In this document: positions 38,173-47,066 of the stretch, piece by piece | Position numbering within the stretch: the first letter of the stretch is position 1 | Layout of the letters: the number at the start of each line of letters is the position of its first letter | Source of the DNA: Devosia sp. Root413D1 | GTDB lineage: Bacteria > Pseudomonadota > Alphaproteobacteria > Rhizobiales > Devosiaceae | DNA length: 64,000 bases | NCBI RefSeq assembly: GCF_001425235.1 | Contig: NZ_LMEA01000001.1 | Span: 471,855-535,854 of the forward strand | Reading direction: 5' to 3' | Made by a program: the position numbers and the translations under genes | Notes under the pieces: generated by a model | What the model saw: the letters and a program-made list of their open reading frames with translations, nothing else | Databases searched by the model: none | Told to the model about the DNA's origin: nothing

Positions 38173-39585
38173 TCAGATATGGGCCGCGATGGCTTGAGAC
38201 TCAATAACGCTAGCAGGATTCGGTTCCGCGACTGTGACAATCTTGCCGATGAGGGAATTATTCCGGGCTTCAACGATCTCGACCGGAATGATCTGGCCGA
38301 TCAACCGGGTCGGGCCATCCATATGCACGGCCTGCAGATAGGGCGAGCGGCCACCGATCTGGCCGGGCTGCCGGCCGGCCTTCTCGATCAGCACCGGCAG
38401 GGTGCGGCCGACCACCGAGCGATGGAAGGCATGCATCTGGTCGTTGATCTGGTCGTTGAGCCGCTGCAGGCGCTCGGTCTTTTTCGCTTCGGCAACCTGG
38501 TCGTCCATCGAAGCACCGGGCGTGCCGGGGCGGATCGAGTACTTGAAGGTATAGGCCGAGGCATAGCCGACATCCTTGACCACCTGCATTGTCTCCTCGA
38601 AATCGGCATCGGTTTCGCCGGGGAAGCCGACGATGAAATCGCCTGACAGCGCCATGTCCGGCCGGGCCGCCATGATGCGCTCGATCACCCGCATGTAGTC
38701 GGCGCGGGTGTGGCGGCGGTTCATCGCCTTGAGGATGCGGTCGGAGCCAGCCTGAACAGGCAGATGCAGATAGGGCATCAGCGCCTCGAGATCGCGATGC
38801 GCCTCAAGCAACTCGTCGGTCATGTCGAGCGGGTGCGAGGTGGTGTAGCGGATGCGGGCAATGCCGGGGATCTCGGCCAGCCGATGGCAGAGTTCGCCGA
38901 GCCCGACGCTACGGCCGCGCGCATCAAGGCCGTGATAGGCGTTGACGTTCTGGCCCAGCAGGGTGAGCTCGCGCACCCCGGCTTCGGCAAGGTTCTGCGC
39001 CTCGCGCAGCACCTGCTCGAGGGGGCGCGACACTTCGCTGCCACGGGTATAGGGCACGACGCAGAACGAACAGAACTTGTCGCAGCCTTCCTGCACGGTG
39101 AGGAAGGCGGTAAGGCCGCGGGCGAGGGTGACTTCCTTTTTCGCCGCCGGCAGGTGTTCGAACTTGTCTTCCTCGGGGAAGTCGGTGTCGACGACCTTGG
39201 CGCCATTATGGGCGCGGGCGATCAGCTCGGGCAGGCGGTGGTAGGATTGCGGGCCGAACACCAGGTCCACGGCCGGCGCCCGGCGGACGATCTCGTCGCC
39301 TTCGGCCTGCGCCACGCAGCCGGCGACGCCGATCATCAGGTCCTGGCCATTGGCCCGGCGCTCTTCGCGCAGGTCACGCAGCCGCCCGAGCTCGGAGAAC
39401 ACCTTCTCGGAGGCCTTTTCGCGGATGTGGCAGGTGTTGAGCACGACCAGATCGGCATCTTCCATCACCTGCACCGGCTCATAGCCGTGCGGCGCCAGGG
39501 CATCCGCCATGCGGTCGGAATCGTAGACGTTCATCTGGCACCCGTAGGTCTTGATGAACAGCTTCTTGGGCGTGTGCTCGGTCAT
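38173..39585 (-). CDS. miaB: tRNA-2-methylthio-N6-dimethylallyladenosine synthase MiaB
   Basis: A 470-residue radical-SAM methylthiotransferase acting on A37 of tRNAs. The N-terminal cluster cysteines are C16 (TYGCQMN), C52 (LNTCHIRE) and C90 (VAGCVAQ); the radical-SAM triad is C168, C172 and C175 ([10 protein letters not shown]). A TRAM domain ends the protein ([33 protein letters not shown]). Start at ATG 39585; an upstream in-frame extension is translated repeat DNA and is excluded. First gene of the miaB-phoH-ybeY-corC group. Confidence 0.97.
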   Translation of the reverse strand: MTEHTPKKLFIKTYGCQMNVYDSDRMADALAPHGYEPVQVMEDADLVVLNTCHIREKASEKVFSELGRLRDLREERRANGQDLMIGVAGCVAQAEGDEIVRRAPAVDLVFGPQSYHRLPELIARAHNGAKVVDTDFPEEDKFEHLPAAKKEVTLARGLTAFLTVQEGCDKFCSFCVVPYTRGSEVSRPLEQVLREAQNLAEAGVRELTLLGQNVNAYHGLDARGRSVGLGELCHRLAEIPGIARIRYTTSHPLDMTDELLEAHRDLEALMPYLHLPVQAGSDRILKAMNRRHTRADYMRVIERIMAARPDMALSGDFIVGFPGETDADFEETMQVVKDVGYASAYTFKYSIRPGTPGASMDDQVAEAKKTERLQRLNDQINDQMHAFHRSVVGRTLPVLIEKAGRQPGQIGGRSPYLQAVHMDGPTRLIGQIIPVEIVEARNNSLIGKIVTVAEPNPASVIESQAIAAHI

Positions 39586-39642
39586 GGGCGGGTGAATACA
39601 CCGAAGTGGGGTGGAGTGCAAAAGCACTGGGCTGGTGCGCCT

Positions 39643-39778
39643 GGCCACCCCCACCCTTGATCCCTCCCCACAAGGGGGAGGGAGACGACTGAAGCTTCGG
39701 TTCTCGCATCCTCCCTCCCCCTTGTGGGGAGGGTAGCGCAGCTCGGCGAAGCCATAGCGAAGCTGGGTGGGGGTGGCC
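39643..39778. repeat. Palindromic intergenic element G (family 1)
   Basis: Outer arms ggccacccccacccttgatc and gggtgggggtggcc enclose inner inverted arms ctccccacaagggggaggg and cctcccccttgtggggaggg. It lies in the divergent gap between miaB and the metC-like gene. The right arm carries an extra stem gctcggcgaagcc / agcgaagctggg. Confidence 0.83.
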
Positions 39779-39823
39779 CCACGCGCCGGATTGAGGCACG
39801 TTCCCTGCTCGGAGAAAACCACC

Positions 39824-41011
39824 ATGACCAACCACCTCAATACTCTGGCCCTGCATGGCGGCGATGGCGCCCGCGTCGTCGGCGAACCACTGGCGCCGGC
39901 GCCGGTGCTGTCGACCACCTATTTCACCCACCCCGATGCGGTGGGCTTTTCTGCTTCGGACCTCGAGGCCGATGCGCCGCATTTTTACACCCGCTGGAGC
40001 AACCCGACGCTCGAGCTCCTGGAAAAGCGCCTGGCGCTGCTCGAGGGTGGCGAGGCGGCATTGAGCTTCGGCTCGGGCATGGCGGCAATCACCGGACTGT
40101 TTGCTGGCCTGCTCAAGGCCGGCGATCACCTGGTGCTCTCCGACGTCTGCTATGCCGGCGTCGCAGAATATGCCCGGCATGCCCTGCCGCGGCAGGGGAT
40201 CGAAGTGTCGTTCGCCGACAGCTCCAACCCCGACAATGTCGCGGCCGCGCTGCGCCCCAACACCCGGCTGGTGCATATCGAGACCCCGGCCAACCCGATC
40301 CTCAAGCTCACCGACATCGCCGCGGTCGCCGCCATCGCTCATGCCGGCGGGGCCGAATTGTCGGTGGATTCGACCATCGCCACGCCGGTCGGTACCAACC
40401 CGATCGCGCTGGGCGCCGACTATGTCTGCCACTCGCTGACCAAATATCTTTGCGGCCACGGCGACGCACTGGGCGGGGCGGTGATCGGCCGCGCCGTGCC
40501 GATCGCCGCGCTGCGCAAGGAGGTGCTGATCCACCACGGCGCGGTGCTGTCGCCATTTTCCGCCTACCTGATCCTCCGCGGTATCGAGACGCTGGGCCTT
40601 AGGATGGATAAGCATCAAGCCAATGCCCTGATGGTGGCGGAATGGCTGGAGCGGCACCCGAAAGTGCGGCGCGTGCTGTGGCCAGGGCTCGCCAGCCACG
40701 AGCAGGCGGAGCTGGCGCGGCGGCAGATGCGCAATTTCTCCGGGCTGCTGAGCTTTTCGGTCAACTCCGACAGCGCCGGCATGGCGCGGCAGCTGGCCGA
40801 ACGGCTGAAGCTCGTGAGCTACGCCGTGTCGCTGGGCAAGACCAAGTCGCTCTGCTTTTACATCCCGACCGAGGATATCCTGCGCTCCTCCTTCGCCCTT
40901 GCCGACGAGCGGAACTATCGCGACTGGGCCGGCGAGGGAGTGTTCCGCGTTTCGGTCGGTATCGAAGACGCCGACGCGATCATCGCCGATTTCGATGAGG
41001 CGCTGAAATGA
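39824..41011 (+). CDS. Cys/Met metabolism PLP-dependent enzyme (cystathionine lyase/synthase type)
   Basis: A 395-residue aspartate-aminotransferase-fold enzyme of the trans-sulfuration family. Visible are [21 protein letters not shown] (split), the cofactor region [10 protein letters not shown] and the PLP lysine in [18 protein letters not shown]. Substrate (cystathionine, O-acyl-homoserine or methionine) cannot be decided from sequence. ATG at 39824 follows ggagaaaacc. It overlaps the VOC gene by 4 bases (ATGA), and the pair sits between plsC and miaB on the opposite strand, an insertion into the conserved series. Confidence 0.87.
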   Translation: MTNHLNTLALHGGDGARVVGEPLAPAPVLSTTYFTHPDAVGFSASDLEADAPHFYTRWSNPTLELLEKRLALLEGGEAALSFGSGMAAITGLFAGLLKAGDHLVLSDVCYAGVAEYARHALPRQGIEVSFADSSNPDNVAAALRPNTRLVHIETPANPILKLTDIAAVAAIAHAGGAELSVDSTIATPVGTNPIALGADYVCHSLTKYLCGHGDALGGAVIGRAVPIAALRKEVLIHHGAVLSPFSAYLILRGIETLGLRMDKHQANALMVAEWLERHPKVRRVLWPGLASHEQAELARRQMRNFSGLLSFSVNSDSAGMARQLAERLKLVSYAVSLGKTKSLCFYIPTEDILRSSFALADERNYRDWAGEGVFRVSVGIEDADAIIADFDEALK

Positions 41012-41379
41012 GCGGTACGCTGAAGGAGATCGTCTTCGATTGCACCCGGGCCGCGCCGCTGGCCCGATTCTGGACAGAGGTGATCCAGGGCTATGCGGTG
41101 CGCCCCTATGACGACGAGGAGATCGCCCGGCTCGCCGCGCTCGGCCTCACCCCCGAAACCGATCCGGTGGTAATGGTCGATGGCCCCGGTCCGACGCTCT
41201 GCTTCCACGAGATCGAACGCGGCCGGGTGCAGGGCCGCATCCATCTCGATGTGCAAGTGGCGGATCGGCCGGCCGAGCGCACCCGGCTGATCGGCCTCGG
41301 CGCCGCCGTGCTGCGCGAAGCCGACGGCTACACCGTCATGGCTGACCCCGAAGGCAACCACTTCTGCCTCGTCGACTAG
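41008..41379 (+). CDS. VOC-family (glyoxalase/dioxygenase-like) protein
   Basis: A 123-residue protein with the VOC fold: FDCTRAAPLARFWTEVIQGY at the start, then GRIHLDVQVADR and VMADPEGNHFCLVD. The metal ligand pattern includes H in RIHLDV and E in DPEGNHF. Its activity is unknown; translational coupling to the PLP enzyme suggests a linked substrate or detoxification role. Confidence 0.8.
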   Translation: MSGTLKEIVFDCTRAAPLARFWTEVIQGYAVRPYDDEEIARLAALGLTPETDPVVMVDGPGPTLCFHEIERGRVQGRIHLDVQVADRPAERTRLIGLGAAVLREADGYTVMADPEGNHFCLVD

Positions 41380-41393
41380 CCTTGGGCTGAAGC

Positions 41394-42194
41394 CTATTCC
41401 GCCGCGACCGGCAGCGGCGTGCCGCGGTTGAGCGCCACCAGCATGCGGCGGACCTCGTTCTCGGTCTGCTTGGCCAGTTCCTTGCGGTTGGTGCCGGAAC
41501 TGAGCGGGCGCGGCGTGCCGAAGGCGAGAGTCACCTCGCGGGTGCCGCCGGTGAGGATTTCCTTGATGTTCTGCTTCACCGACTTGGATTTGATCCAGGC
41601 GATGAACGAACGGTCGGTGCGGCCGACCGGCAGGCCCTGCAGCTTGGTATAGGCGATGGTCAGCGGCTGGATCATCACCTCGCCGGCGCCGGCTTCCTCC
41701 ATCGCGTGCTGGGCGGCGCCGATCAGCGCCGAGCGGAACGGCAGCACGTGCGTGCCGAGGTCGGACTGGCCCTCGGCGAACAGCAGCACCGCGCCGCCTG
41801 AGGCCATGCGCTTGCCCATCTCCTCGCTGACCCGCTTGGCGTCGCTGCGCTTCTTGCGATCGACATAGAGCGTGCGCTGCAACGAGGCCATGAAGCCGAC
41901 GAAGAACCATTTCTGGATCTCCGATTTGGCGACGAAGGTGACGTCGGCCTTGGAGCCGATGGCGATGATGTCGGTCCACGAGATGTGGTTGGAAACGATC
42001 AGCGTCGCCCGGTCGGTGGAGGGCGTGCCGATGACGTTCACCTTCATGCCGAGGAAGGTGCAGCCGAACCAGTGAAACCAGCGCGGGATCTGGTTGTTGA
42101 ACCATGGGCTGCGCGAAACGAGGAACTGCAGCGGCACGAACACGATGAGGAACGGCACGTAGCAGAAGACGAAGAACAGCACGCGCAGGATCAT
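41394..42194 (-). CDS. plsC: 1-acyl-sn-glycerol-3-phosphate acyltransferase
   Basis: A 266-residue membrane-associated acyltransferase of phospholipid or ornithine-lipid synthesis. An N-terminal hydrophobic segment (LFFVFCYVPFLIVFVPL) is followed by the HX4D motif N69-H70-ISWTD75 and motif II FAEGQSD (139-145), where the usual EGTR is EGQS. The gene overlaps the end of fur by 4 bases (ATGA), indicating coupling. It is followed by miaB in relatives. Confidence 0.9.
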   Translation of the reverse strand: MILRVLFFVFCYVPFLIVFVPLQFLVSRSPWFNNQIPRWFHWFGCTFLGMKVNVIGTPSTDRATLIVSNHISWTDIIAIGSKADVTFVAKSEIQKWFFVGFMASLQRTLYVDRKKRSDAKRVSEEMGKRMASGGAVLLFAEGQSDLGTHVLPFRSALIGAAQHAMEEAGAGEVMIQPLTIAYTKLQGLPVGRTDRSFIAWIKSKSVKQNIKEILTGGTREVTLAFGTPRPLSSGTNRKELAKQTENEVRRMLVALNRGTPLPVAAE

Positions 42195-42628
42195 TTTTTG
42201 TTCTCGTCCGACTTGAGCGGCACAGCATAGAGCTCCAGCCGATGGTCGACCAGCCGGTAACCCAGGCGCTTGGCGATCACCTCCTGGATGGCTTCGATCT
42301 CTTCGTTGCGGAACTCGATCACCTTGCCCGAGCGGATATCGATCAGGTGATCGTGGTGCTCATCCGGGATCAGCTCGAAGCGCGCCCGGCCATCCTTGAA
42401 GTCGTGCTTGGTGACGAGCCCCGCTTCCTCGAACAGGTTGAGCGTGCGGTAGACGGTGGAGAGCGAAATGCGCGCGTCGATGGCCGAGGCGCGGCGATAC
42501 AGCTCCTCGACGTCGGGGTGGTCGACCGCCTGCTCGATCACCTGCGCGATGACCCGACGCTGGTCGGTCATCCGCATGCCCTTCTGGGCGCACTGCTCTT
42601 CGAGAGTTTGAATGCCGGGTTTGCTCAT
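42191..42628 (-). CDS. fur: Fur-family metal-dependent regulator (Fur/Mur)
   Basis: A 145-residue Fur-fold repressor: winged helix with RISLSTVYRTLNLFEEAGLV (about 53-72), then the metal site region with H91-H-D-H94 in PDEHHDHLIDI. It has no CxxC structural zinc cysteines in the C-terminus. In rhizobia the Fur homologue in this gene neighbourhood acts as a manganese regulator (Mur), so manganese as corepressor is plausible but not shown. ATG at 42628 gives the usual N-terminus. Confidence 0.92.
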   Translation of the reverse strand: MSKPGIQTLEEQCAQKGMRMTDQRRVIAQVIEQAVDHPDVEELYRRASAIDARISLSTVYRTLNLFEEAGLVTKHDFKDGRARFELIPDEHHDHLIDIRSGKVIEFRNEEIEAIQEVIAKRLGYRLVDHRLELYAVPLKSDENKK

Positions 42629-42715
42629 CGGGCGTCCCCCGTTACGAAATTTGCCTGGTCGCGCTCTGGAGGTGGAAAAGTCTGCCACTCTTCCTGATCA
42701 CGCTCCACATCCCGG

Positions 42716-43192
42716 TTAGCCAAGATCGCTCGCCATGACAATAGCGGTGGCCGGCGTGCCGTCAGGACGCGGATAATAGCCCTTGCGCTCGCCGACGGTG
42801 GTAAAGCCGAACTTGCCGTAGAGCTTCAGCGCCCCGGTATTGTCGGCGGCCACTTCGAGCAGCATGCGCTTGGCCGGGCTCATCCGCGCCGCCTCGAACA
42901 GCGCCCGCATCAGCAGCGCGCCGACGCCCTTGTTCCGCCATTTGCGATCGACCGCGATGCTGATCAGCTCGACCTCTTCGCCCAGGTGCCGCAGCATGGC
43001 GAAGCCGGCAATGCGCCGGCGGCTGTCGCAGGCGACGTAGACCGGCGTATCTATGCCGGCGACATAGGCGGCGAACTCTTCACGCGTCCAGCCGCGATAG
43101 AACCCCTCGGCGTGGAGCCGCGCGATGGTCTCGGTGTCGGCGCCGCGCGCCGGCTCGACATGCAGCGTATTCGGCGACAGCCAGAAGTTCAT
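42716..43192 (-). CDS. rimI: Ribosomal protein S18-alanine N-acetyltransferase (RimI-like GNAT)
   Basis: A 158-residue GNAT acetyltransferase: ELISIAVDRKWRNKGVGALLM contains the acetyl-CoA loop (RNKGVG), and LLEVAADNTGALKLYGKFGFTTVGERKGYY the RimI-type C-terminal motif, given here in parts. Its ATG overlaps the tsaB stop (ATGA at 43189-43192). The tsaB-rimI pair is common in bacteria. Confidence 0.9.
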   Translation of the reverse strand: MNFWLSPNTLHVEPARGADTETIARLHAEGFYRGWTREEFAAYVAGIDTPVYVACDSRRRIAGFAMLRHLGEEVELISIAVDRKWRNKGVGALLMRALFEAARMSPAKRMLLEVAADNTGALKLYGKFGFTTVGERKGYYPRPDGTPATAIVMASDLG

Positions 43193-43794
43193 TGTCCGAC
43201 CCTCGCGACGCGGAACTTTTCCTGCGGCTTGGCATCGGCATCGCGGATATAGGCCGCCTCGGGCGGGTAGCCCTTGGGGTCTGCTGTGGCCGCAAACCGC
43301 GCCAGCGCCGCGATATCGACCAGCGGCGAGGTGATCAGCCCGGCGCCGGCGGGCACACGGCGGCGCGCCTCGTCCATCGGCAGCACCTGCGGTTCGCCGA
43401 TCGGAAGCGCCGGGCCGCTGAACAGCTGGAAATACGCCTCCTCGCGCCGCGCATCGAGCAGCACCGCGGTGGCCTCGCATCGGGTCGCGAGCGACAGCGC
43501 CAGCAGCGACGGCACGCCGACCACCGGGATACCGAGCGCCAGGCCGAGCCCGCGCGCCGCGCTCAGCCCGATGCGGAGCCCGGTGAACGAGCCGGGGCCG
43601 GTGGTGACAGCGATGCGGGTCAGGTCCTTGTAGGCGACGCCGTTGCGCCCCAGCAGCTCGTCGATCGCGGGAAAGATCCGTTCGGCCTGGCCCTGCGCCA
43701 TCTCCTCGACCAGCGTGTCGGCATGATCGTCCACCAGCAGCGCCAGTTGCAGGCGCGGCGCGGCGGTATCGATGGCGAGAAGGACGCTGGACAT
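43189..43794 (-). CDS. tsaB: tRNA threonylcarbamoyladenosine biosynthesis protein TsaB
   Basis: A 201-residue ASKHA-fold protein that works with TsaD and TsaE to make t6A37 in tRNA. LLAIDTAAPRLQLALL at the start and VTTGPGSFTGLRIGLSAARGL (in parts) are diagnostic. Start at ATG 43794; longer frames read into the upstream repeat. It is coupled to rimI. Confidence 0.93.
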   Translation of the reverse strand: MSSVLLAIDTAAPRLQLALLVDDHADTLVEEMAQGQAERIFPAIDELLGRNGVAYKDLTRIAVTTGPGSFTGLRIGLSAARGLGLALGIPVVGVPSLLALSLATRCEATAVLLDARREEAYFQLFSGPALPIGEPQVLPMDEARRRVPAGAGLITSPLVDIAALARFAATADPKGYPPEAAYIRDADAKPQEKFRVARVGQ

Positions 43795-43845
43795 GTGGGA
43801 GAGATAGGGGTTCGGCGGTGGGTTGTCACGGGGGATGACTGAAGC

Positions 43846-43970
43846 AGACGGCCCCCTCCCGGCCTCCCCCATTATGGGGGAGGTGAAGAGTCGAGGCTCT
43901 TTCTTCGATCGTGCCAAACGCACCGGCGGGGCACCTCCCCCTTCATGGGGGAGGATGGGAGGGGCCGTCT
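43846..43970. repeat. Palindromic intergenic element B' (family 1)
   Basis: A 125-bp near copy of the element at 11758-11882 (about nine differences by eye), with inverted outer arms agacggccccctccc ... gggaggggccgtct and an unpaired centre that is also conserved. It lies between nfuA and tsaB. Confidence 0.88.
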
Positions 43971-43992
43971 CTCTCAGTGAGTCCCAAAAACA

Positions 43993-44019
43993 AATCGCCC
44001 GGCACAGGGCCGGGCGATT
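43993..44019 (-). terminator. Rho-independent terminator after nfuA
   Basis: On the - strand the stem gives an 11-bp perfect pairing (44019-44009 with 44003-43993) with a 5-base loop and is followed by tttgttttt. It lies 20 bases after the nfuA stop and separates nfuA from tsaB. Confidence 0.88.
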
Positions 44020-44039
44020 CGAAACTCAATTCGCAGCGT

Positions 44040-44597
44040 TCAGACCTGCTGCACGGCCTCGACGCCCGGCACGAAATGCCGGAGCAGGTTCTCGATGCCG
44101 CTCTTCAGCGTCGCGGTCGAGGACGGGCAGCCTGAGCAGGCGCCCTGCATGTGAAGGAACACCGTGCCCTCCTTGAAACCCTTGAAGGTGATGTCGCCGC
44201 CATCCATGGCGACGGCCGGACGCACGCGGGTGGCGAGCAGTTCCTTGATCACTTCGACGGTCTCGGCGTCGGACTCTTCGAAGAACTCTTCGCCGGTCAC
44301 CACTTCCGCGGTGCCGTCAGCGAGCACCGGCTTGCCGGAGAGGAAGTGCTCCATGATCACGCCGAGGATCGCCGGCTTGATGTGGCTCCACTCGGCCGTG
44401 TCCTTGGTGACCGAAATGAAATCCGAGCCGAGGAACACGCCTTCGACGCCGGGAACGTCGAACAGCGCCGCGGCCAGCGGCGAGATGGCGGCCGATTCGG
44501 CCTGCCGGAAATCGCGCGGTTCACCCACCAGCACATCGCGGCCGGGCAGGAATTTCAGGGTCGCCGGGTTCGGCGTCGCTTCGGTCTGGATGAACAT
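44040..44597 (-). CDS. NifU-family Fe-S cluster scaffold/carrier protein (NfuA type)
   Basis: A 185-residue protein with an N-terminal Nfu_N domain (MFIQTEATPNPATLKFLPG, about 1-90) and a C-terminal NifU domain carrying the cluster-binding pair C154 and C157 (GACSGCPSSTATLKSG). It delivers Fe-S clusters to client proteins such as MiaB-type enzymes. It follows the stress-protein gene on the same strand and ends in a terminator. Confidence 0.94.
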   Translation of the reverse strand: MFIQTEATPNPATLKFLPGRDVLVGEPRDFRQAESAAISPLAAALFDVPGVEGVFLGSDFISVTKDTAEWSHIKPAILGVIMEHFLSGKPVLADGTAEVVTGEEFFEESDAETVEVIKELLATRVRPAVAMDGGDITFKGFKEGTVFLHMQGACSGCPSSTATLKSGIENLLRHFVPGVEAVQQV

Positions 44598-44676
44598 CTG
44601 AAGGTTCGGACTCGTGTTAGAACAATTCCAAACTAGTGTTTTGGAGCCCGAAATGCAAGGGTCCGGCCACGTGCCA

Positions 44677-45204
44677 TCAGGTCACGGCGACGATCTGCTC
44701 GTCGGTCATGGTGCCCGGGATGATGGTGACGATCACCGGCAGCGCCGCCTGGCCGGCGCGGGTGGCGAAGCTGCTGACCAGCGGGCCCGGGCCTTCCTTG
44801 CCGCCGGCGGCGGCGATCACCAGGATAGCGATGCCGGCGTCCTCGGCCACCAGCCGCTCGATCTCGCTCACCAGGTCACCCTCGCGGATCACTGTCTCGG
44901 TGCGGATGCCCTCGCCGATCTGGCCGATGCGGGCGCGCTTGGTATCGAGTAGCCGCTCGGCTTCCTCGCGCGCCTCGGCGCGCATCACTTCCTCGACGCC
45001 GAGAAACTGCGTGAAATCCTGGCTGTCGATCACCGAGAGCAGGACCACCGTGCCGCCGGTCCGCTTCACCCGGTTGGCGGCGAAGGTGATGGCGCGATCG
45101 GCTTCCTTGCTCTCGTCGATGACAACGAGAAACTTGCGTTTGTATTCGTCGGTAGAAATCACGGGCCGCCGCGCCAGAGTTTGAACAAGGCCATATTCTC
45201 CCAT
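44677..45204 (-). CDS. Universal stress protein (UspA family)
   Basis: A 175-residue single Usp domain: RKFLVVIDESKEADRAITFA at the start of the fold, VREGDLVSEIERLVAE-like region (IREGDLVSEI) and VIVTIIPGTMTDEQI at the end. The start is uncertain: the ATG at 45204 has no ribosome binding site; a GTG at 45162 gives the more usual length, and is overlapped (GTGA) by the end of an 11-codon reading frame beginning at 45194 after gggag. Located upstream of nfuA. Confidence 0.87.
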   Translation of the reverse strand: MGEYGLVQTLARRPVISTDEYKRKFLVVIDESKEADRAITFAANRVKRTGGTVVLLSVIDSQDFTQFLGVEEVMRAEAREEAERLLDTKRARIGQIGEGIRTETVIREGDLVSEIERLVAEDAGIAILVIAAAGGKEGPGPLVSSFATRAGQAALPVIVTIIPGTMTDEQIVAVT

Positions 45205-45225
45205 TGGGCAGCGGGGCTGGCAAGC

Positions 45226-46188
45226 TCAGCCGCGCCGGGCGAACTCGCGGCGGTATTGTGCCGGTGTCGTCGCCAGTTGGCTGGTGAAATGCTGCCGCAG
45301 CGAGGTGGCCGTACCGAAGCCGGCCAGCATCGAAACCTCTTCGATCGAGGCGGTGGTGGTTTCGAGCAGTTCCTGGGCCCGCGCCACGCGCTGGGCGGCG
45401 AGCCAATGGGAGAAGCTGAGACCGGTGCGCTTCGAGAAATGCCGGGTGAAAGTCCGGCGCGTAAGGTTGGCCGCGGCGGCAACCGAATCGAGATCGTGGT
45501 TCGCCGCAAGATCGGCGAGCACGCCGTCGAGCGCACGGGATAGTCCGTCGACGCGCGGGGCGGGAGGCTCGGGGTGCTCGATGAACTGGGCCTGGCTGCC
45601 CTGCCGGTGGGGCGACAGGACGATCCGCCGGGCCAGCCGCTGCGCGACGTCGGCGCCGTAGCGGCGGCGCACGACATAGAGGCAGCAATCGAGCGCCGCG
45701 GCGACGCCGGCGGAGGTGATGACGTCGCCGGTATCGACATAGAGCACATCGGGCCGGAGGCGGATGGCGGGATAGAGTTCGGCGAGCCGCCCGGCCGAGG
45801 CCCAATGGGTGGTCGCCTCGCGACCATCGAGAAGCCCTGCGGCGGCGAGGACGAAGGCCCCGAGGCAGAGGCCGACGACCAGCGCGCCGCTGGCGTGGGC
45901 GGTGCGCATGGCAGCGCTCAGGGCCGTGGGCACCGGCTCGTCGATGTCGCGCCAGCTGGGCACGATGACGATGTCGGCGCCGTCGAGCCCCTCGAGGCCG
46001 TGGGGGGCGACAAGGCCGAGGCCGGATTGCGTCGCCAGCGTCGTGCCCCGCTCGAGGGCGCAGACGCGGAACTCGAACGCCGGCAGCCCCTGCGCCGTGC
46101 GGTCTTCACCGAACACCAGGCAGGGCACCGACAGGTGAAATGGACTGATGCCATCGAAAGCGATGGCGGCGACGACCGGCTTGTGCAT
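45226..46188 (-). CDS. GlxA-family AraC-type transcriptional regulator
   Basis: A 320-residue regulator with an N-terminal DJ-1/PfpI (GATase1-like) domain (about 1-180; VGLCLGAFVLAAAG holds the nucleophile-elbow cysteine) and a C-terminal AraC double helix-turn-helix (about 220-315; LTRRTFTRHFSKRTGLSFSH and SMLAGFGTATSLRQHF). It is divergent from an isochorismatase-family gene, which it probably activates. ATG at 46188 preferred to a TTG at 46203. Confidence 0.9.
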   Translation of the reverse strand: MHKPVVAAIAFDGISPFHLSVPCLVFGEDRTAQGLPAFEFRVCALERGTTLATQSGLGLVAPHGLEGLDGADIVIVPSWRDIDEPVPTALSAAMRTAHASGALVVGLCLGAFVLAAAGLLDGREATTHWASAGRLAELYPAIRLRPDVLYVDTGDVITSAGVAAALDCCLYVVRRRYGADVAQRLARRIVLSPHRQGSQAQFIEHPEPPAPRVDGLSRALDGVLADLAANHDLDSVAAAANLTRRTFTRHFSKRTGLSFSHWLAAQRVARAQELLETTTASIEEVSMLAGFGTATSLRQHFTSQLATTPAQYRREFARRG

Positions 46189-46289
46189 GCCGGTTTGTCC
46201 CAATTGTTTCGACCAATGTCAATCGGGCCACTGGTTGCGAAACCGATCGCGGCGCAGAACTGCCGCCTGAAGCCAGCAAGGAGAGTGAC

Positions 46290-46937
46290 ATGGCCAGCAC
46301 AGACAATGCCCGGCGGGCGCTGATCGTTATCGACGTGCAGAACGACTACGACCACCGCGGCAATCTCGAGATCGAGTACCCGCCGTTCGCCGAGACGCTG
46401 CCGAATGTCGCCCGCGCGATGGACGAGGCGCAGGCGAACGGCGTCAAGGTGATCGTCATCAGGATGCTGGGAATGGCGACCGGGAACGTGTTCCGGCCGG
46501 GCACGCACGGGGCGGAACTGCATCCCGAGGTCGCGCGCCGCCACCGCGACCACCTGATCGAAAAGACCCTGCCCAGCGCCTTTACCGGCACCGATCTCGA
46601 ATACTGGCTGCGCAGCCGCGGCATCGAGACCGTGACCATCGCCGGCTACATGAGCCACAACTGCGACATGTCAACGGTGGTGCACGCGCTGCACATGGGG
46701 TTCGGTGTCGAGTTCCTCGCCGATGCGTCCGGATCGCTCGCCTATGCCAACCGGGCCGGTGCAGTGACCGCCGAGGAGATCCATCGCGTGATGAGCGTGG
46801 TGTTCCAGTCGCGCTTCGCGGCGGTGCTGAGCACGGCAGAATGGGCCGGCCACCTCAGGGCCGGAACGGCGCCCGAGCGCGACACGCCCTATGCCTCGTG
46901 GCAGCGGGCGGTCGCAGATCGGCAAGCGGCTGCCTAG
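46290..46937 (+). CDS. Isochorismatase-family cysteine hydrolase
   Basis: A 215-residue alpha/beta hydrolase with the D-K-C triad: D15 (VIDVQND), K92 (LIEKTLPSAF) and C125 (GYMSHNCDMST). Such enzymes hydrolyse amides (for example nicotinamidase-like or N-carbamoyl substrates); the substrate here is unknown. aaggagag precedes the ATG. It forms a divergent regulator-hydrolase pair with the GlxA-type gene, inserted between usp and trpS. Confidence 0.88.
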   Translation: MASTDNARRALIVIDVQNDYDHRGNLEIEYPPFAETLPNVARAMDEAQANGVKVIVIRMLGMATGNVFRPGTHGAELHPEVARRHRDHLIEKTLPSAFTGTDLEYWLRSRGIETVTIAGYMSHNCDMSTVVHALHMGFGVEFLADASGSLAYANRAGAVTAEEIHRVMSVVFQSRFAAVLSTAEWAGHLRAGTAPERDTPYASWQRAVADRQAAA

Positions 46938-46987
46938 CGTGCCTTCACGGGCATCTCACCGTTTCAACGGAACGGTGAGATGTTCTG

Positions 46988-47064
46988 GAGCGCTTTCAGG
47001 AAAAGTTGCAGACTTTTCCTCCTCGGACTTGATCCGGGGATCGAAAGCGCGACCAAATCAAAGA
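46988..47064. repeat. Family 3 repeat
   Basis: gagcgctttcaggaaaagtt (as at 29544) with a complementary tcgaaagcgc end near 47040-47050. It fills the gap between the convergent isochorismatase gene and trpS. Confidence 0.65.
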
Positions 47065-47066
47065 CT

